Assembly (NCBI GenBank): GCA_013399895.1 | Contig: VXBA01003135.1 | Span: 912,895-976,894, forward strand | From: Serilophus lunatus | Taxonomy: Eukaryota > Chordata > Aves > Passeriformes > Eurylaimidae | Reading direction: 5' to 3' | Length of the DNA stretch: 64,000 nt | Part shown: positions 39,737 to 51,546 of the stretch, in pieces | Numbering within the stretch: position 1 is the first letter of the stretch | Layout of the letters: each line of letters begins with the position of its first letter | Program-made: the position numbers and the translations under genes | Notes under the pieces: generated by a model | Database searches by the model: none | Told to the model about the DNA's origin: nothing | The model's input: only the letters and a program-made list of their open reading frames with translations

Positions 39737-40245
39737 TCTTGGTTTGAGACGGTGAGAGGGCTATTCAACTACAACTAGGATGAGAGCTCATTAGAGGTAT
39801 GCAGCAGGATTTATTAAAAATAAAAATGTGGATGAAAAAAAAGTAGGCATAAAAAATTTGTGTAATGGGTTTCACTTGGGGTTTTCCTTGTGGGGAGGGA
39901 GAGGGGCCATTTCATCAGTTTAAAAAACCTTTTTTTTCTGTTCTCCTGAGATTGGAAACAGGCAAGGATGGTGAAGCCTCCCTCCCTGGGTGCCTGCAGG
40001 ACTGACCTGGCCCTAGTCCTGGGCAGCAGTGGGGGCAGCACCATCACCCCTGTGGGGGCAGCAGCCCCCGCCCCCCCCCNNNNNNNNNNNNNNNNNNNNN
40101 NNNNNNNNNNNNNNNNNNNNNNNNNNNNNNNNNNNNNNNNNNNNNNNNNNNNNNNNNNNNNNNNNNNNNNNNNNNNNNNNNNNNNNNNNNNNNNNNNNNN
40201 NNNNNNNNNGGGTTCTCACAGCCCCAGCAGCTGCAGAGATCAGAG
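39737..40245 (+). mobile_element. Possible endogenous-retrovirus solo LTR interrupted by assembly gap
   Basis: The segment opens at 39737 with TGTCTTGGTTTGAGAC, which resembles the 5' edge of LTR families common in songbird genomes. An A-rich part follows, and then an abruptly GC-rich part with CAGCAG and long G/C runs leading into the gap at 40080. Sequence resumes in a GC-rich stretch that grades into ordinary AT-rich DNA by about 40245. The missing 130 positions prevent identification of the 3' end, a polyadenylation signal or a target-site duplication. No gag, pol or env-like frame is present. Alternatively it could be a local GC-rich patch with a chance LTR-like start. Confidence 0.4.
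40080..40209. other. Assembly gap, 130 N
   Basis: A run of N begins directly after nine C residues and ends before GGGTTCTCACAG. The flanking C-rich sequence suggests sequencing dropout in a GC-rich or quadruplex-forming stretch. Frames drawn through the N run are meaningless. The true length is unknown. Confidence 0.98.
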
Positions 40246-41028
40246 ACTTAATAAGCTGCAGCATTTTATGAGAACTCTCTAATGCTACAAAACAATGAAA
40301 CTGTTAATCGTACCATCAAATAATAAAATTTTCTAGTTAAGTTTTCCCTGCCTATAAAGTTCAAATTACTGATTATCTACATTTTACTGAAAAGACTGTC
40401 CTTCACTCCTATTTACAACAGCATTTTTAACTCCTGGTCTGGTTCTATTTATAGAACATAACAAAATGCTTCCCTGACAGAAAAGCAGAGTTAGGATAAG
40501 GTAGTAACTACATTAATGGAACAGAAACGAGAATTTTATTGCAACAGTATTTGCACATGATACATTGTTGAAGCTAAGTTAACTTATAAATGCCAATTTC
40601 ATCATTGAGAAATTCCATTTACATAGTTTCTACCTAACCTATTCTACAGAATCCAGTTGTTCTATTAACAATCCTTCTGAGCATCTTCAATGACAACCCA
40701 GACTTACTCAGCAGAAAAGAGACATGAGTTTCTGCATGAAAGCAGATTGTTTAGCAAGACAAGCAACTTATCTGCAAAACCATGGAAACAAATTAATGTG
40801 TAATGCTGACAAAGAGATAAGTTACAGATAGAACTTCATTATAAGATTAATCTTCATCATTTCCACTTGCTAATCAGAAGCTCAGAATTTTTACGTTCGT
40901 GGTTTTGTTTCCCCTCCCCTCACATTTCATAATTAAGGACATGTTTGGATCATAATTTTACTGGCAATAGGATGCATCTTGGGCAATACATTGAACAAAG
41001 CCTACTCTCACAGGATCTAAAGTGAAAC

Positions 41029-41040
41029 TTTGGCGCCAAA
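41029..41040. promoter_or_regulatory. 12-base palindrome matching the E2F consensus on both strands
   Basis: TTTGGCGCCAAA is perfectly palindromic and contains the E2F core TTTSSCGC reading in from each side. Two CpG-type GC words in such an AT-rich, CpG-poor neighbourhood stand out. It could also be a zero-spaced NFI-like TTGGC/GCCAA pair. No promoter, CCAAT box or transcribed gene is recognised beside it, so function is only a possibility. Confidence 0.35.
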
Positions 41041-43200
41041 CTATAGGGTTTTTATGATGTACTCATTACAGAAACATCTCACAGAACTCCACAAGGATTT
41101 CCACTTCCAATCTAGCGTTATTACTGAGTGAAACAGTTCATTTTCCTGCATATATGGGATTTAAGGAATTAAATATTTATACAGCATATGGACTGAGACA
41201 GATCTTTATGGAGGTAATTAGCAGTTTTAAACTCCCTCTAGTACATATGGAAAAAATTTTGCCACACAACGTTCTCTTCAGGTCTGAAACCACGGCAGCA
41301 GTTTTGAAAACCAAATAGAGCTTGAGAGTAAGGGGGGAAATACAATCTCCACAAGGAAGGGAATGTTTTTTTCTGTCCTTGGGATTTACAAAGAAAATGT
41401 AAGATACGTTAAGTGAATGCTCCAAAGCCATTTATCACAACACCTTCTAAGAGATGTTCTTACCTGGGGATGGAGACAAAGGAAGATATCCTTGGTCTGC
41501 TACTCCAAACAGATCCTCGAGCTGCTTAAGGCTCTTCAGCCCTTGGAGTCTCCCAGAATAAGTATAATAACTTTGTCACAGTTATTCTATGAAGTAATCA
41601 TAAAATAGCTTCCCTTACTTTATATGAATGCAACGTAGGCTGTTTCCCCTTCTCTTTAACAACTTAATTCATAGATAAATAGACAAAAAAATCAATTAAC
41701 CATTACATGTATAACTTTCACAGTTAACAATTAGCTTTATCAGATTCTAGCTCAAAGCAAAAAGTAGCAACAGAAATATTTTAACATTAGAGATAGACTA
41801 AACAGTGGAGATACACTAAATCCAGAGATGCTACTTACAAATAGACATTTAATTTAATGACATTTGTTTGAGTCAACTTAGGGAGCTCTCTCTGCAAATG
41901 TAACACCGGGGGCTCCAGAAGAATCAATGTATGGAATACCCTTGAAACAGACCCCTTTTTAAAATACCTTCTTACAGAAGAATAAGTAATAATAGGTTGG
42001 CCCCAAAACATTAGAGGCAGACTGACAGGCCTGTCAGTAAATATATATATAAAAAAATTCAACCCATAGAAAGATGTATTCTATTCTAGAAGTTTCTTAC
42101 CACAAGAAATTCTAAGAACACTTATAGTGACTTGTGAACAATAACAGTTGTCATTCCCCAATATCATCTCTACAGCTATAAAAACAATGTGAAAATATGG
42201 AAATCCATTGAAATTCTTGTAAGTTCAGGCAGAGCAACAGTTGGGAAATCTCATACTTGGGAAAGAATACAGGAAAGAGAAACTTAGATACATCAAGAGT
42301 CTTGATATTGCTAAAACAAAAATAAAATCCTGGAAATTAAATCAACTTAGAAGCTCTCTATGCAGGCTACAAAGAAACAAAACTGCAATGAGTGTAACTG
42401 CTCCTCGTGAAGACACAGTGTGACCTGTGAAGAAAGGGTATGGCAATATCGTCTTTCATTTGCCCTGCTACTTCCCGTAGTTTATTGACGCATTCACTGA
42501 ATGCTTGGGAGCCCACAATGAATGTATGTAAATACAACAATGTACGAAAATACAACTCATTAACTGCAAACCCACCGAAGGGGGAACCCCTCCCAAAGCA
42601 TCATCTTGGGTAACTTTCTGGGAAAACTCAGGACATGCTCCAGGCAGGAACTAATGCTGTGCATTTTTGAGAAGAGCAAAACACAGCAAATAAGGAAAGA
42701 AAAACCTGTGAGTTTCAAGTGCACCACATGGCAATGAATGGAGGGTTATGGTTGTACACACACTACGCACAGCAAATTCCTACAGACACACTGCTCAGGG
42801 AATTCAGAGTTCTTACAAGCTGTAGCAAAACATCTCAACAGACCCTAACACGGTTAGAGCTGTGAACATCAGCACTGCCAGAGGCAAAACCCTCCAAACA
42901 ACCACAGCACCTTTCTTAGGATTTCTTAATAGTAATAAAGTTGAACAACAAAAAGAGGGGAGGAAACCACAACTCTAAGAAGGATTAATGAAATTATCTT
43001 AGCCAAGTGATGAAAGTTAATTCTAATATTCCTTGTGGTAATGAAATCACAGGAAGTACACTTGGCAGTTCATGATCTTCCAATGGCCAGCACTGCTTTC
43101 ACATGCACAATTGATTAAACAACTCTCGGTATGCAAAATCAGCTGACTTGAAGGATGCAATATTAATAAAAGGAATTCCCAACAAGTTCTCATTCATGAA

Positions 43201-43260
43201 GTGACTCATGCTGCTGACGTACAAAAGCAGCTGCTTTTAGTTCATTAGTTAATGACGGTT
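43201..43260. promoter_or_regulatory. Candidate enhancer-like cluster of binding motifs
   Basis: Within 60 bases there are an AP-1 consensus TGACTCA (43202-43208), a CRE half-site TGACGT (43215-43220), a perfect 16-base palindrome AAAAGCAGCTGCTTTT (43223-43238) centred on the E-box CAGCTG, and TCATTAGTTAATGA (43242-43255), an inverted pair of homeodomain-type TAAT cores. Each motif alone is common; the density and the two palindromes are what is unusual. A conserved noncoding element is the natural hypothesis, but there is no alignment to prove it. Confidence 0.35.
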
Positions 43261-45544
43261 TGATTTCTGAAATGACTCCTTATGCACTTCTATATATAAA
43301 TGCTCTGTGGAACAAGTTTTTAGTTTTCCCAAAGCCTCATATATTTTAAGGAAATAACTTCAAATGAGAAAACTTCTTATTCTGGTGGTGTTGATCATAT
43401 CCGAGTTCTCAAACACACTAACAAAGACATATGAACATTCCAAACAAATTGTCACATAGCAATTGATCTCCCTGCAGATCCAGGAAAAATAAGCAACATT
43501 TTAAAATTAATATTGATTGTGCAGTATGCAATAACATACTTGTCTGATATTCATGATGAATACATTATTGTGCAAGTAAAGGAAGATAAAATGAGAAATA
43601 TTCAATGATGTAAATAGCTTTATTTCTTGTTCATAAAGAAACAGAAACATCAATTACCCTTTCTCCTGAATACTCAAATAAAATAAAATCTCACCTGAAG
43701 ACATCATCAATTTCAGTTAAATGCTTGCAGATCTCAAATGAGAAGTTAGTTCACCATGAACAAAGTATATGAAAATGCCGAGCTACAACAAAAGTACAAG
43801 TGTACTAAACTTCAATATAATGTTCAAAACCTGTCTGAATAACAGCCCAAAAATTGGTTACCTGGGCACAAATGCTGTGGTATTCAGGGGCACCAGCTGT
43901 TGGCCAAGAATAAACATCTCTGATGATAAAGCAGGTTTTAGGAAGATGAAGCAAGATCAACAATAATGTGACAAATTAAACCAAAGAAGCCTTACACCAA
44001 GAAGGCTCAAATAATTACATGATCATCATAAAGCAGAGAAGTCTCAGTTCATGATGACTAATATTCACTAAGAATGTGACTGGTGTGTTGTCTCTTCCTA
44101 CCAACTCCCTTCCTAGACACAGATAAACAAATGGCTTTTTAAAAAGGGTAATAATCTTAAAACTCACTAAATTAACATGGAATAAATTTTGATTACCTCA
44201 TAAATTGCAAAATGCAATGCTTTCCTGCTTTTTGGGCCACAGACTTGGAAATTGTGAGGATGGAATAAAGTTCATCCCTGCACATCCTCCATCATGCAAG
44301 AAATGACTATGATTTATTATGCCACGTATGATTTAAGAAAACTTGCACAAAAGTAAGAAACATAAACCAGTCTTCAAAATATTCATGCATGCAACAAGAC
44401 AGCAAAGTTCAAGATTTATTGTTGCTTTATTGTTTCACTGTATCAGATAGTTGCCTATTTAACTGCTTTTCATACCCAGGTATTAAGCTGCACGTGACCT
44501 CTCCATGACTGTTATATAAGTCAGGAAGCATTCTACAATCCCACAAATCCAGACAATAACACAAGTGTAAAACATCCATGACGTTACACAAGAGCAGAGC
44601 AGACTTAAGCTAAGTATTGTTAATTACAGAAAAATGGTTATCAAATTGCAGGATGGAGCTTGTGCTTCCAAAACCAAAGGTCATTTCACTATCATTTATT
44701 TATTTATTACTTTCTATCACAGTGATTTATAGGATAATGCAGAAGATTTCTAGACAGGTTGTCAGACATCAGAGATCCTTGAAGTTACTTTAATAAGGCT
44801 TATTTAGTGCTGCTCAAGTGGTTTCAGTGATTAACAGCATAATTTCCTTGGTATACTATTGCACTCTGTTTCTGAAGGTACCAAAATAGCAATTCAACTG
44901 CACTGTCCTGCCTAGATAAGCAATTTTCTGCCACCTGAATGCAGAAGGATGCATTTTCCTCACCCAAGCAAAACAATTTTCAGACACATATTTATGATGT
45001 TCCTGATATTATATATCATTAACATACAAACATCATTATGTTATTTCAGACAATTATTTAAATGAATCAAGGAATTTGATAGTTTTTTCTTTGTTCAGCC
45101 TCGTTGTGTCACCTTCTGGCTTACTCTGAGATCCTAAAAACTGACAAAATGTTACCACAATATTACTATTTGCAAGAGAAAGTAGTTTCCCAAACAGAGG
45201 ACAAAAACACTGGCCCCAATGAACACCATGCTGTAATGCAGCAAGTCTGTTCATTTTCCTAATCTGTCTTCCCTAGGCCACATAGAAGATGACTAATATG
45301 CCTAAGCACACGTTCCCTGAAATACACAAAAATACCCATAATATTAGGTAGAAACAGTATCTATGTGCATAAAAGGAGAGAAGATAGTAGCCAACACGAT
45401 AGCTTGGTTGCCCTGTGCATTCCACCTTCACTGACTTTCAGCCTTCCTGTGTTAGCACAGGCTGTGTTTCCAAAGCAGGTGAGAGCCCAACATCTACTAA
45501 ATAAGGAGAATCAGGATGAGAGGTGTCATGGGACAAAAACTGCA

Positions 45545-45612
45545 CAACAGGATGGGTTGGTCTGTGGGGTTCTTTCCAGGATTTAATCTGTTCCTAAGAA
45601 TGATATAGAGTG
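45545..45612 (+). mobile_element. Weak CR1-like 3' end (uncertain)
   Basis: GATGGGTTGGTCTGTGGGGT followed by TCTTTCC and, after some twenty bases, CCTAAGAATGATATAGAG is reminiscent of the sense-strand CR1 terminus, in which a GGTTGG...GGTCC-TTCC block precedes ATTCTATG-type repeats. Only about 65 bases carry the resemblance and the terminal octamers are degraded. It may be coincidence. Confidence 0.3.
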
Positions 45613-48600
45613 TAAACAACATACCCTCCAAATTTATGATTTAAAAATAAAAGTCATGCTTATAACTTGCTGAACACATAATAAAATTTTCTACCTTAAT
45701 TTCTGATTTCTTTCAAAGCATTTTGCCTTTAAAAACTGTGCAAGTCCCTATGTTTCAGAAAAAGTCCAGCTAACTCAGCCCTTACACTTACCTGTTCACT
45801 CCATCACAAACCAGTTCTAAACTACTTCAGTTCCAGTGTCTTGATAACTTTATCAATTTAAACTCAACAACTCCCAGTATACTCTGGAATTTACATAGAC
45901 CTTTTGTTTCAGTGCTGTCAAGATCCCAAAGCCTGCAGCTACCACATTTCTTAATCACAGAAATGCTGATTTTGGTCTGTGTTACCACTGAATACTTGGG
46001 ATTTATATACCTCCTAAAAATCGGGGGAAAGGCTTATTCCAGTTTACTACCTTATTATCTCATTACCTCCATCCACCATGAGGACTAAGAGATAACTCAA
46101 ATATGAGCTACTGAAGGCACGCTGAATGCTGACACTGAGCCACACCAGGCAGGAAAGGTTTCTTAACTATAAGAAATTATGGTTCAATTTTCCACGGCAG
46201 TTTATATCTGCTGCAGGAAAAGAGGCAGCAATTTCCCACAACCCTCCCCCCCCAGCTCAAGATTTTGCACAATTGCTTTGCAGACTTTTTGCTCATGATC
46301 CTATAGCACTTCTTGCTAATTTTTGAAAACTTCTTATACCTGAAAGAAAGGACTTGGTAGGGCAAGCAAAAGCTGTGCTTCCTGGTTGAGATCTATTGCC
46401 TTTCATATGGATCTCACACATTTACATTGCAAATACATCTTTGGAGAGGAGGAAAGTCGTTTAACTCTTACAAACTCAAATAATTTTGATTATGTATCTC
46501 AGCACAAACTTTCTGCAAAAAGCTACACTCTCAACTCAAAAGGCTCTTGCTCTGTTTTTCTACGATAGTTATATTTCTTGTTTAATTGTGTTTTTATCTT
46601 AAAACAACCAAAAATGCATTATGTAAATAAGTCCTTTCAAGAATTCACTTTGTTAAACTAAAATAAACTGGAAAGCTTATTGCCTTGCAAATTATTCATT
46701 GTAGCCCTTTAAATGACAGGATACAAACTGTACAAAAGGCGGGAGAGACACAGTGAGTCAAAACTCTGCCATCTATTTTTAAAACCACATTGGGTGTGAT
46801 GTCGTATTTCTAAAAGCCCGCCACCACATAGGTTTGGGAAGGAATTCTTCTGTAATCTGAAGGAATCTGTGGGACAGTGCCAGGTCTGTCAGAGCAGCAA
46901 ATCTACCACATATCAGTGCAGGCAAACAGGCTCGCGCTGCCCTTTCTTCCAGATTTCCAAAACCCACAGAGCTGCAACATCAGCGAGAAAGAGATAAGGT
47001 AGATGCTGCTGTGACAATGACACAGGCTTTCCCAAAGCACTTAGACACTTTCAGAGATGTTTAAACCTGGACTCTGCACTGAAAAGCCACACTGATTTCA
47101 GTTTTCTGCACATCTCTGACCATACCCTGCCCTTCGGTTTGAGCACTGCTGTGGCGTCAGGATTGTCTCACCCACACGGATTCTCCGAGTCAGTCTCTTT
47201 TCTCAGCTGAAGATTCCTACTGCCTTAATTAGTTCTGCAGGTAGTAAAAAGCTTTTTGGCTGCATTACAAGTATTTGGTGTCCTCATGGATCACTCTGTG
47301 ATCCTTCCATCCTCCTCAAGCCTCTAAGACTTTGGTGACATCTGCAAGAAACAGACCTCCTCATTCTACTTTTGGTCATTTCCAAAATCCCAGTCCCAGA
47401 AGAAATGCTGAAGAAAAACTAATTCAGCTTCATTGTGTCCTAACTTAGAGAAAAACGCTTAATGACCTCTCTGTTCACAGTTGCAGCCCATGGAACTAAG
47501 GAACATCACTTTTGTATAATACTATGTGCCACTCAGACAGAAATTTAAGGTGTATACTGGGGATTTAAGTTAAAACTGATTAAGAAAGTTTTCCTACAAT
47601 TCAAGGCAATTAAAACCCTGAGCACAGACATAGTTTCTCTGTGGCAGTACCACAGTATCAGCAGTGATTCAGACACTAACATTTGCTCTCATTTTCTTGT
47701 CAAATTTCCTTTCTCCACAAGGATTCCACAAGAATTTTCAATGCAGTATTTGATTCATATTATAATATCCTTTGTATCACTCACTTAGAAAGCATCAAGT
47801 TTTGTACACCATAAACTTAGTTAAAGCAAAAACATTTTCTCCATGTTCTGAGTCTAAGTTAACAATGAAAGTTATTTTTGGCTCATCCTCACTTTCTGTT
47901 CCTGTTCATTACAGAGAAGCGACCTCTGCTCTGACAACAGGCGATGTCACCTTCTGTCTCCTGCTGGGTACATGCTCAAAAGAAAACATTTACAAAAGAC
48001 CATGCACTTACCCCATGCTGCCTTCTGGGATACAGAAGACAGATTTAAAGAACTGGAGATTCACCTTCCCTGACCGCTTTCAAGTCTCACTAACTAAACC
48101 TCCTCCAGAACAAAATCCAAAAAAATACAGCTCCTCTCTTGCTGGGCAAGGCTGCCCATGCACTGATAGCACAGCTCAACATTCCCTACCTCTCCAGCAC
48201 AGGGAGTTCATTGTGTAGGGTGCTGGAAAGCTTTTGCAAATGGGACTATTTTAACCATGTGTCCATAACACACTTCCCAGACAATTAGAAACAACAAATG
48301 CTAATTAAAAGTGTTGATGACTGATGTTAAAAAAAAATACAAATGCAACTCTTTAGTAAATAAGTTATGGGGGTTTTCAAATCACGTCATATTTGGATGT
48401 GAACTGTGGAGGCACTTCACAAATACATCTGAGATGTCAGAGAATAAGGACTGGTCATTTATTGATACAGGAGGCTAAAGTCAAAGTGTACCTATGACTT
48501 AGCTCAGCATTCATTAATCACTCTTCTTTGTTGAAGAGCATTCAGTAGTTCAAATACAGGTCCTGATCGTTTTATAACTCAAATATTTACTATTTCATTA

Positions 48601-48890
48601 TCACTTTACAAAATAAACATCACTGAAAACCTCTGCAAATCATGGCTACTCTTTGAATCCTTCTAAATTTTACCTCTTCTGTCTCATAATGTGGATATTT
48701 TGATTCTTAACTAGAAAAAACAAACTAAAATTCTTCACATACTTCAGTGTTCCTCGCTTGTTGGCCAATGAGGAAGACAGAAAAAGAACAACTCCTTTCC
48801 TCTCCTCGGACCCAGAGAGGGGCAAAGCTGAGTCCCGAGTCTGGCTGGCGATGGGACATCCCTGTTTTTGGGCATCTGGCCAGGCTTTGA

Positions 48891-48914
48891 GGGCCGGGGG
48901 GGTGGGGGACAGGG
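48891..48914 (+). other. G-quadruplex motif on the plus strand
   Basis: Four G runs (3, 7, 5 and 3 bases at 48891-48893, 48896-48902, 48904-48908 and 48912-48914) are separated by loops of 2, 1 and 3 bases. This satisfies the standard G3+N1-7 rule with short loops, which favours a stable fold. It lies near the upstream edge of the GC-rich block. Confidence 0.8.
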
Positions 48915-49562
48915 AGCTTTGTGGCCAGATGTGACATGCTCATGTTGAGACAGAAGCAGCAGCCCATTTCATCACCAGAAACGGCAGGGAGCCATGTCCC
49001 CTCCCTGCAGACCGGCACGCCAGGCAACGCTCTAGGGAGAGGATGCCTTTTTTTCCCTCCATCTCCCATCGGTCCCTGTGGTCAGGAGGTACCTGGGGAA
49101 AGGGGCAGAAACTGGCCAAACCACACGGAGAACTCTGCGAGGGGAGGCAGAGACTTTTTTAAGAGAAGTAGACCCACACTCTCTCTTCGTGCTGGACGCA
49201 AGCACATGTGGCTGCTCAGACTCTGCTCCTCGGGGCTGGCTACAGAGGAACTCCAGCACAACTCACGCCACCCTGGCTTTCTCCTGCCAACACCCAACAC
49301 CGCCACCCACTGTTTCCAGCTGCAGAGAACCCCACAGACACCGTGGCTGCCTGGGCCCACCGCAGATTTCTCCACTGAAGATCTGGGTTCATGTGCTCCC
49401 ATCTCTGAGCCTTCCCCCATGTCCTGGTGGTCCCCAGTCCCTCTCGGTCCCTGCACTGAGTGCCACGGCCCATCCCACTGCGGGGCTTCTCCCTGGGCTC
49501 GGCACCTGCCATTTTGTCCCCACGTGGTTCCTCCCCCTCCGGACTCCGCCCCCCCGACACAC

Positions 49563-49578
49563 AGCGCCCCCTGCCGGC
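49563..49578 (-). promoter_or_regulatory. CTCF-like binding site
   Basis: AGCGCCCCCTGCCGGC matches the reverse-complement core of the vertebrate CTCF motif, AGCGCCCCCTGGTGGC, with two mismatches (GT replaced by CC). The nine-base AGCGCCCCC half is intact. It sits in the most CpG-dense part of the GC-rich block. Occupancy cannot be judged from sequence, and CpG within the site could make binding methylation-sensitive. Confidence 0.5.
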
Positions 49579-49593
49579 AGAAGGGAGTCACTG

Positions 49594-49620
49594 CCCCCCC
49601 CGAGCGCCCAGCGCCCCCCC
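49594..49620 (-). other. C-rich stretch, G-quadruplex/i-motif candidate on the minus strand
   Basis: Runs of 8, 3 and 7 C (49594-49601, 49607-49609 and 49614-49620) are separated by GAGCG and AGCG. Splitting the 8- or 7-base run gives four usable G tracts on the minus strand. It lies 16 bases from the CTCF-like site. Confidence 0.6.
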
Positions 49621-49895
49621 ATGGCCCGGAGGAGTCACTGCAGCTCCTGCACCCCCAGCACAGCACAACTGCCAGGGACAGGAGGGACAACCGTGTTTCC
49701 AAGGACATTGATTATTGTTTTGTGGGTCTTTCTTTGGTTCACCACTTTAATGACAAATTCATGTCAGTTCATTCATATCCACATCCATATACTCATGCAC
49801 ATTTTTATCCACCTCATATGTTTAATAAATTGCTGCCATTTTCTATATGTCTCTCGTCTGTTGATAATACCTCTTACTGTCCTTAACCTAGGACA

Positions 49896-51546
49896 CTCAC
49901 TAAAGTCCCACAGAGCTATCATAGACAGACAAAAAATTATTTAACTGTAATAAAGAGCTAATATGCACAGACTAGAAAGTTAACTCATTAATACAAAAGA
50001 TTTTGTGTTCATTCATCTCAATTTTCTATTGTACAGAAACTTTCCATAAATTGATAGTTCCACTCCAACAGCAACACAGTCTTTTGTTTCTAATTCACCC
50101 TTGGCAATTGTCATCTTCTTCATCTTTATGGTTCATAACACTGAAAATTGATCTTTCGAGCAATATGAATTTAAAAAACATATAGATCAAATAGTCAAAA
50201 ATAAAAGAGTTGGCTTTCCATCACTTAAATTCAGTTTTGCGAGTGCTTTTCTAACAACACATGAACAAGAACAGAATAACATACTTATCACCTTTTAAAG
50301 GTGAGAAATCCCTCAAAATTTATTTGCCCACACCAAAGACATTTGCTTTTCACTGTGCACTAAGAAAACCATTTGGCTTCTCAAAATAAAGACTGCTGTG
50401 CATAAACTGATCCCACTACAACGTCCTTGGCCTTATCCTTCGAGGGAGGTATGCTCAGAATCACGCTCCCACAAGACGAGAAAATGTCTCAGTTGTGTGC
50501 TATTCTAACATGGAGTGAGATCTGTTGCACTCTTACTTGATCAGTGTTGAATAAGATCTATAATTGCAAGGCAAACAACTTCAGGAAATATCTACAGAAA
50601 ATAAGACCAGGATGATTGCAAATTCAACTCCATTTCACACAAATCTGAGGCAGAGACAATGAAATACAACTGTCATTAATTAAACAGACTACTTCACCAT
50701 AGCAAAACCTTCCTTCTGGCAAAACCTCAAACTGCAAGAAAGAAATTAATCCAAATCTCATCAGCCAGTGTTTCATGGCATGAAATGATCCTAGTAAACT
50801 TTTTTTGCTGCTGTGAAAGGCTTTGCTAGGAAAACACTGTATATCATGAAATACAACAGAACATCAGTGACCCTTCAAAACAATATACCCACTTCAACCC
50901 CTACAATTTGTACTGTTGTGCACATGGCATCTGGTCTTCTTGTTCATACAGAAAATTATACTTAATGCCAAGACCCTACTACTAACAGGAAATACATAAT
51001 GTCCTGTATTTCTCAAGGTTACAGTTCAGGGGGTACTGCAGAAGTACAGTCTGGAGCTGCTTGTGAGTCTAAAAGAACAGTTGCCAAGAAAGTGTTAAAA
51101 AGATTAAGAACCAGGAGAAACAAACCACGTTTTCATTAAATTGCATTTCAGTGTAATGGTACAAAAGGTATTAAAACTCTCTGGAGCAAGGTTAATAACA
51201 GATTTTATGGAAGCAGTTAATTAAGAGGTCAGCCATTCCCTAGTGCATTTACGTTCCGTTTATGGACAGATTTTGTCAGAGGAGTGTATCACCCTGTGTA
51301 AACCAGTAAACTCATAAAAATTGAAGATAGCAATTTTGGAAAAAAATTATTTTGCTTGGTTGTGTTTTTCTGTGCTAGCTAACAGTAGTGGATCCCTATG
51401 TTTCTTCCATTCAGCAAGAGACTTCTTTCAAAACGTCTGACAAAAACTGAAACCATAGTGGGAAAGCTGCACACTTGAAGAGTGAATTGCACATCCAAAA
51501 AAAAAAAAATCATCATTGAACCTCTTTAAAAGCATTTTTTTAAGAT
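49896..51546. other. AT-rich noncoding DNA, no gene recognised
   Basis: Ordinary AT-rich sequence between the GC-rich block and the solo LTR. It contains a 13-base A run at 51497-51509, about 40 bases before the LTR's apparent 5' edge. No gene, RNA or other repeat is recognised. Confidence 0.65.

Larger units (their letters stand above)
40246..48755. other. AT-rich noncoding DNA with a few regulatory-like motifs
   Basis: No supported gene, RNA or well-defined transposon. Contents worth naming are the 12-base palindrome at 41029-41040, the motif cluster at 43201-43260 and a weak CR1-like stretch at 45545-45612, each listed separately. Open frames reach 148 codons (plus, 47772-48218) but show no recognisable domain and no convincing splice context. 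Confidence 0.6.
48756..49895 (+). other. GC-rich, CpG-enriched block; LTR-like or CpG-rich regulatory element
   Basis: This is the only large GC-rich block in the window. I count roughly thirty CpG by eye, densest at about 49400-49640, which is clear enrichment over the surroundings but probably below classic CpG-island ratios. It contains an inverted CCAAT pair (TTGGCCAAT, CCAAT at 48765-48769), a G-quadruplex motif, a CTCF-like site and, after a T-rich transition, AATAAA at 49824-49829 followed by a pyrimidine-rich tail. That order (GC-rich body, polyadenylation signal, short pyrimidine-rich end) fits a retroviral LTR, but I could not find clear TG...CA edges or a target-site duplication. 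Overlapping frames of 321 and 288 codons (plus) and 208 codons (minus) reflect low stop-codon frequency; their proline-, serine- and arginine-rich translations match nothing I know. Confidence 0.5.

Noticed and set aside
39968..40282. Frames of 80-104 codons drawn through the N run
   Set aside because: Most of each frame is unknown sequence, so the open frame is an artefact.
48921..49944. Overlapping plus-strand frames of 321 codons (48921-49886) and 288 codons (49078-49944)
   Set aside because: Both are open in the same GC-rich block where a 208-codon frame is open on the opposite strand too. Translations are Pro/Ser/Arg-rich with no domain, and the tails are translated from AT-rich DNA around a polyadenylation-like signal. 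They are not annotated as genes.
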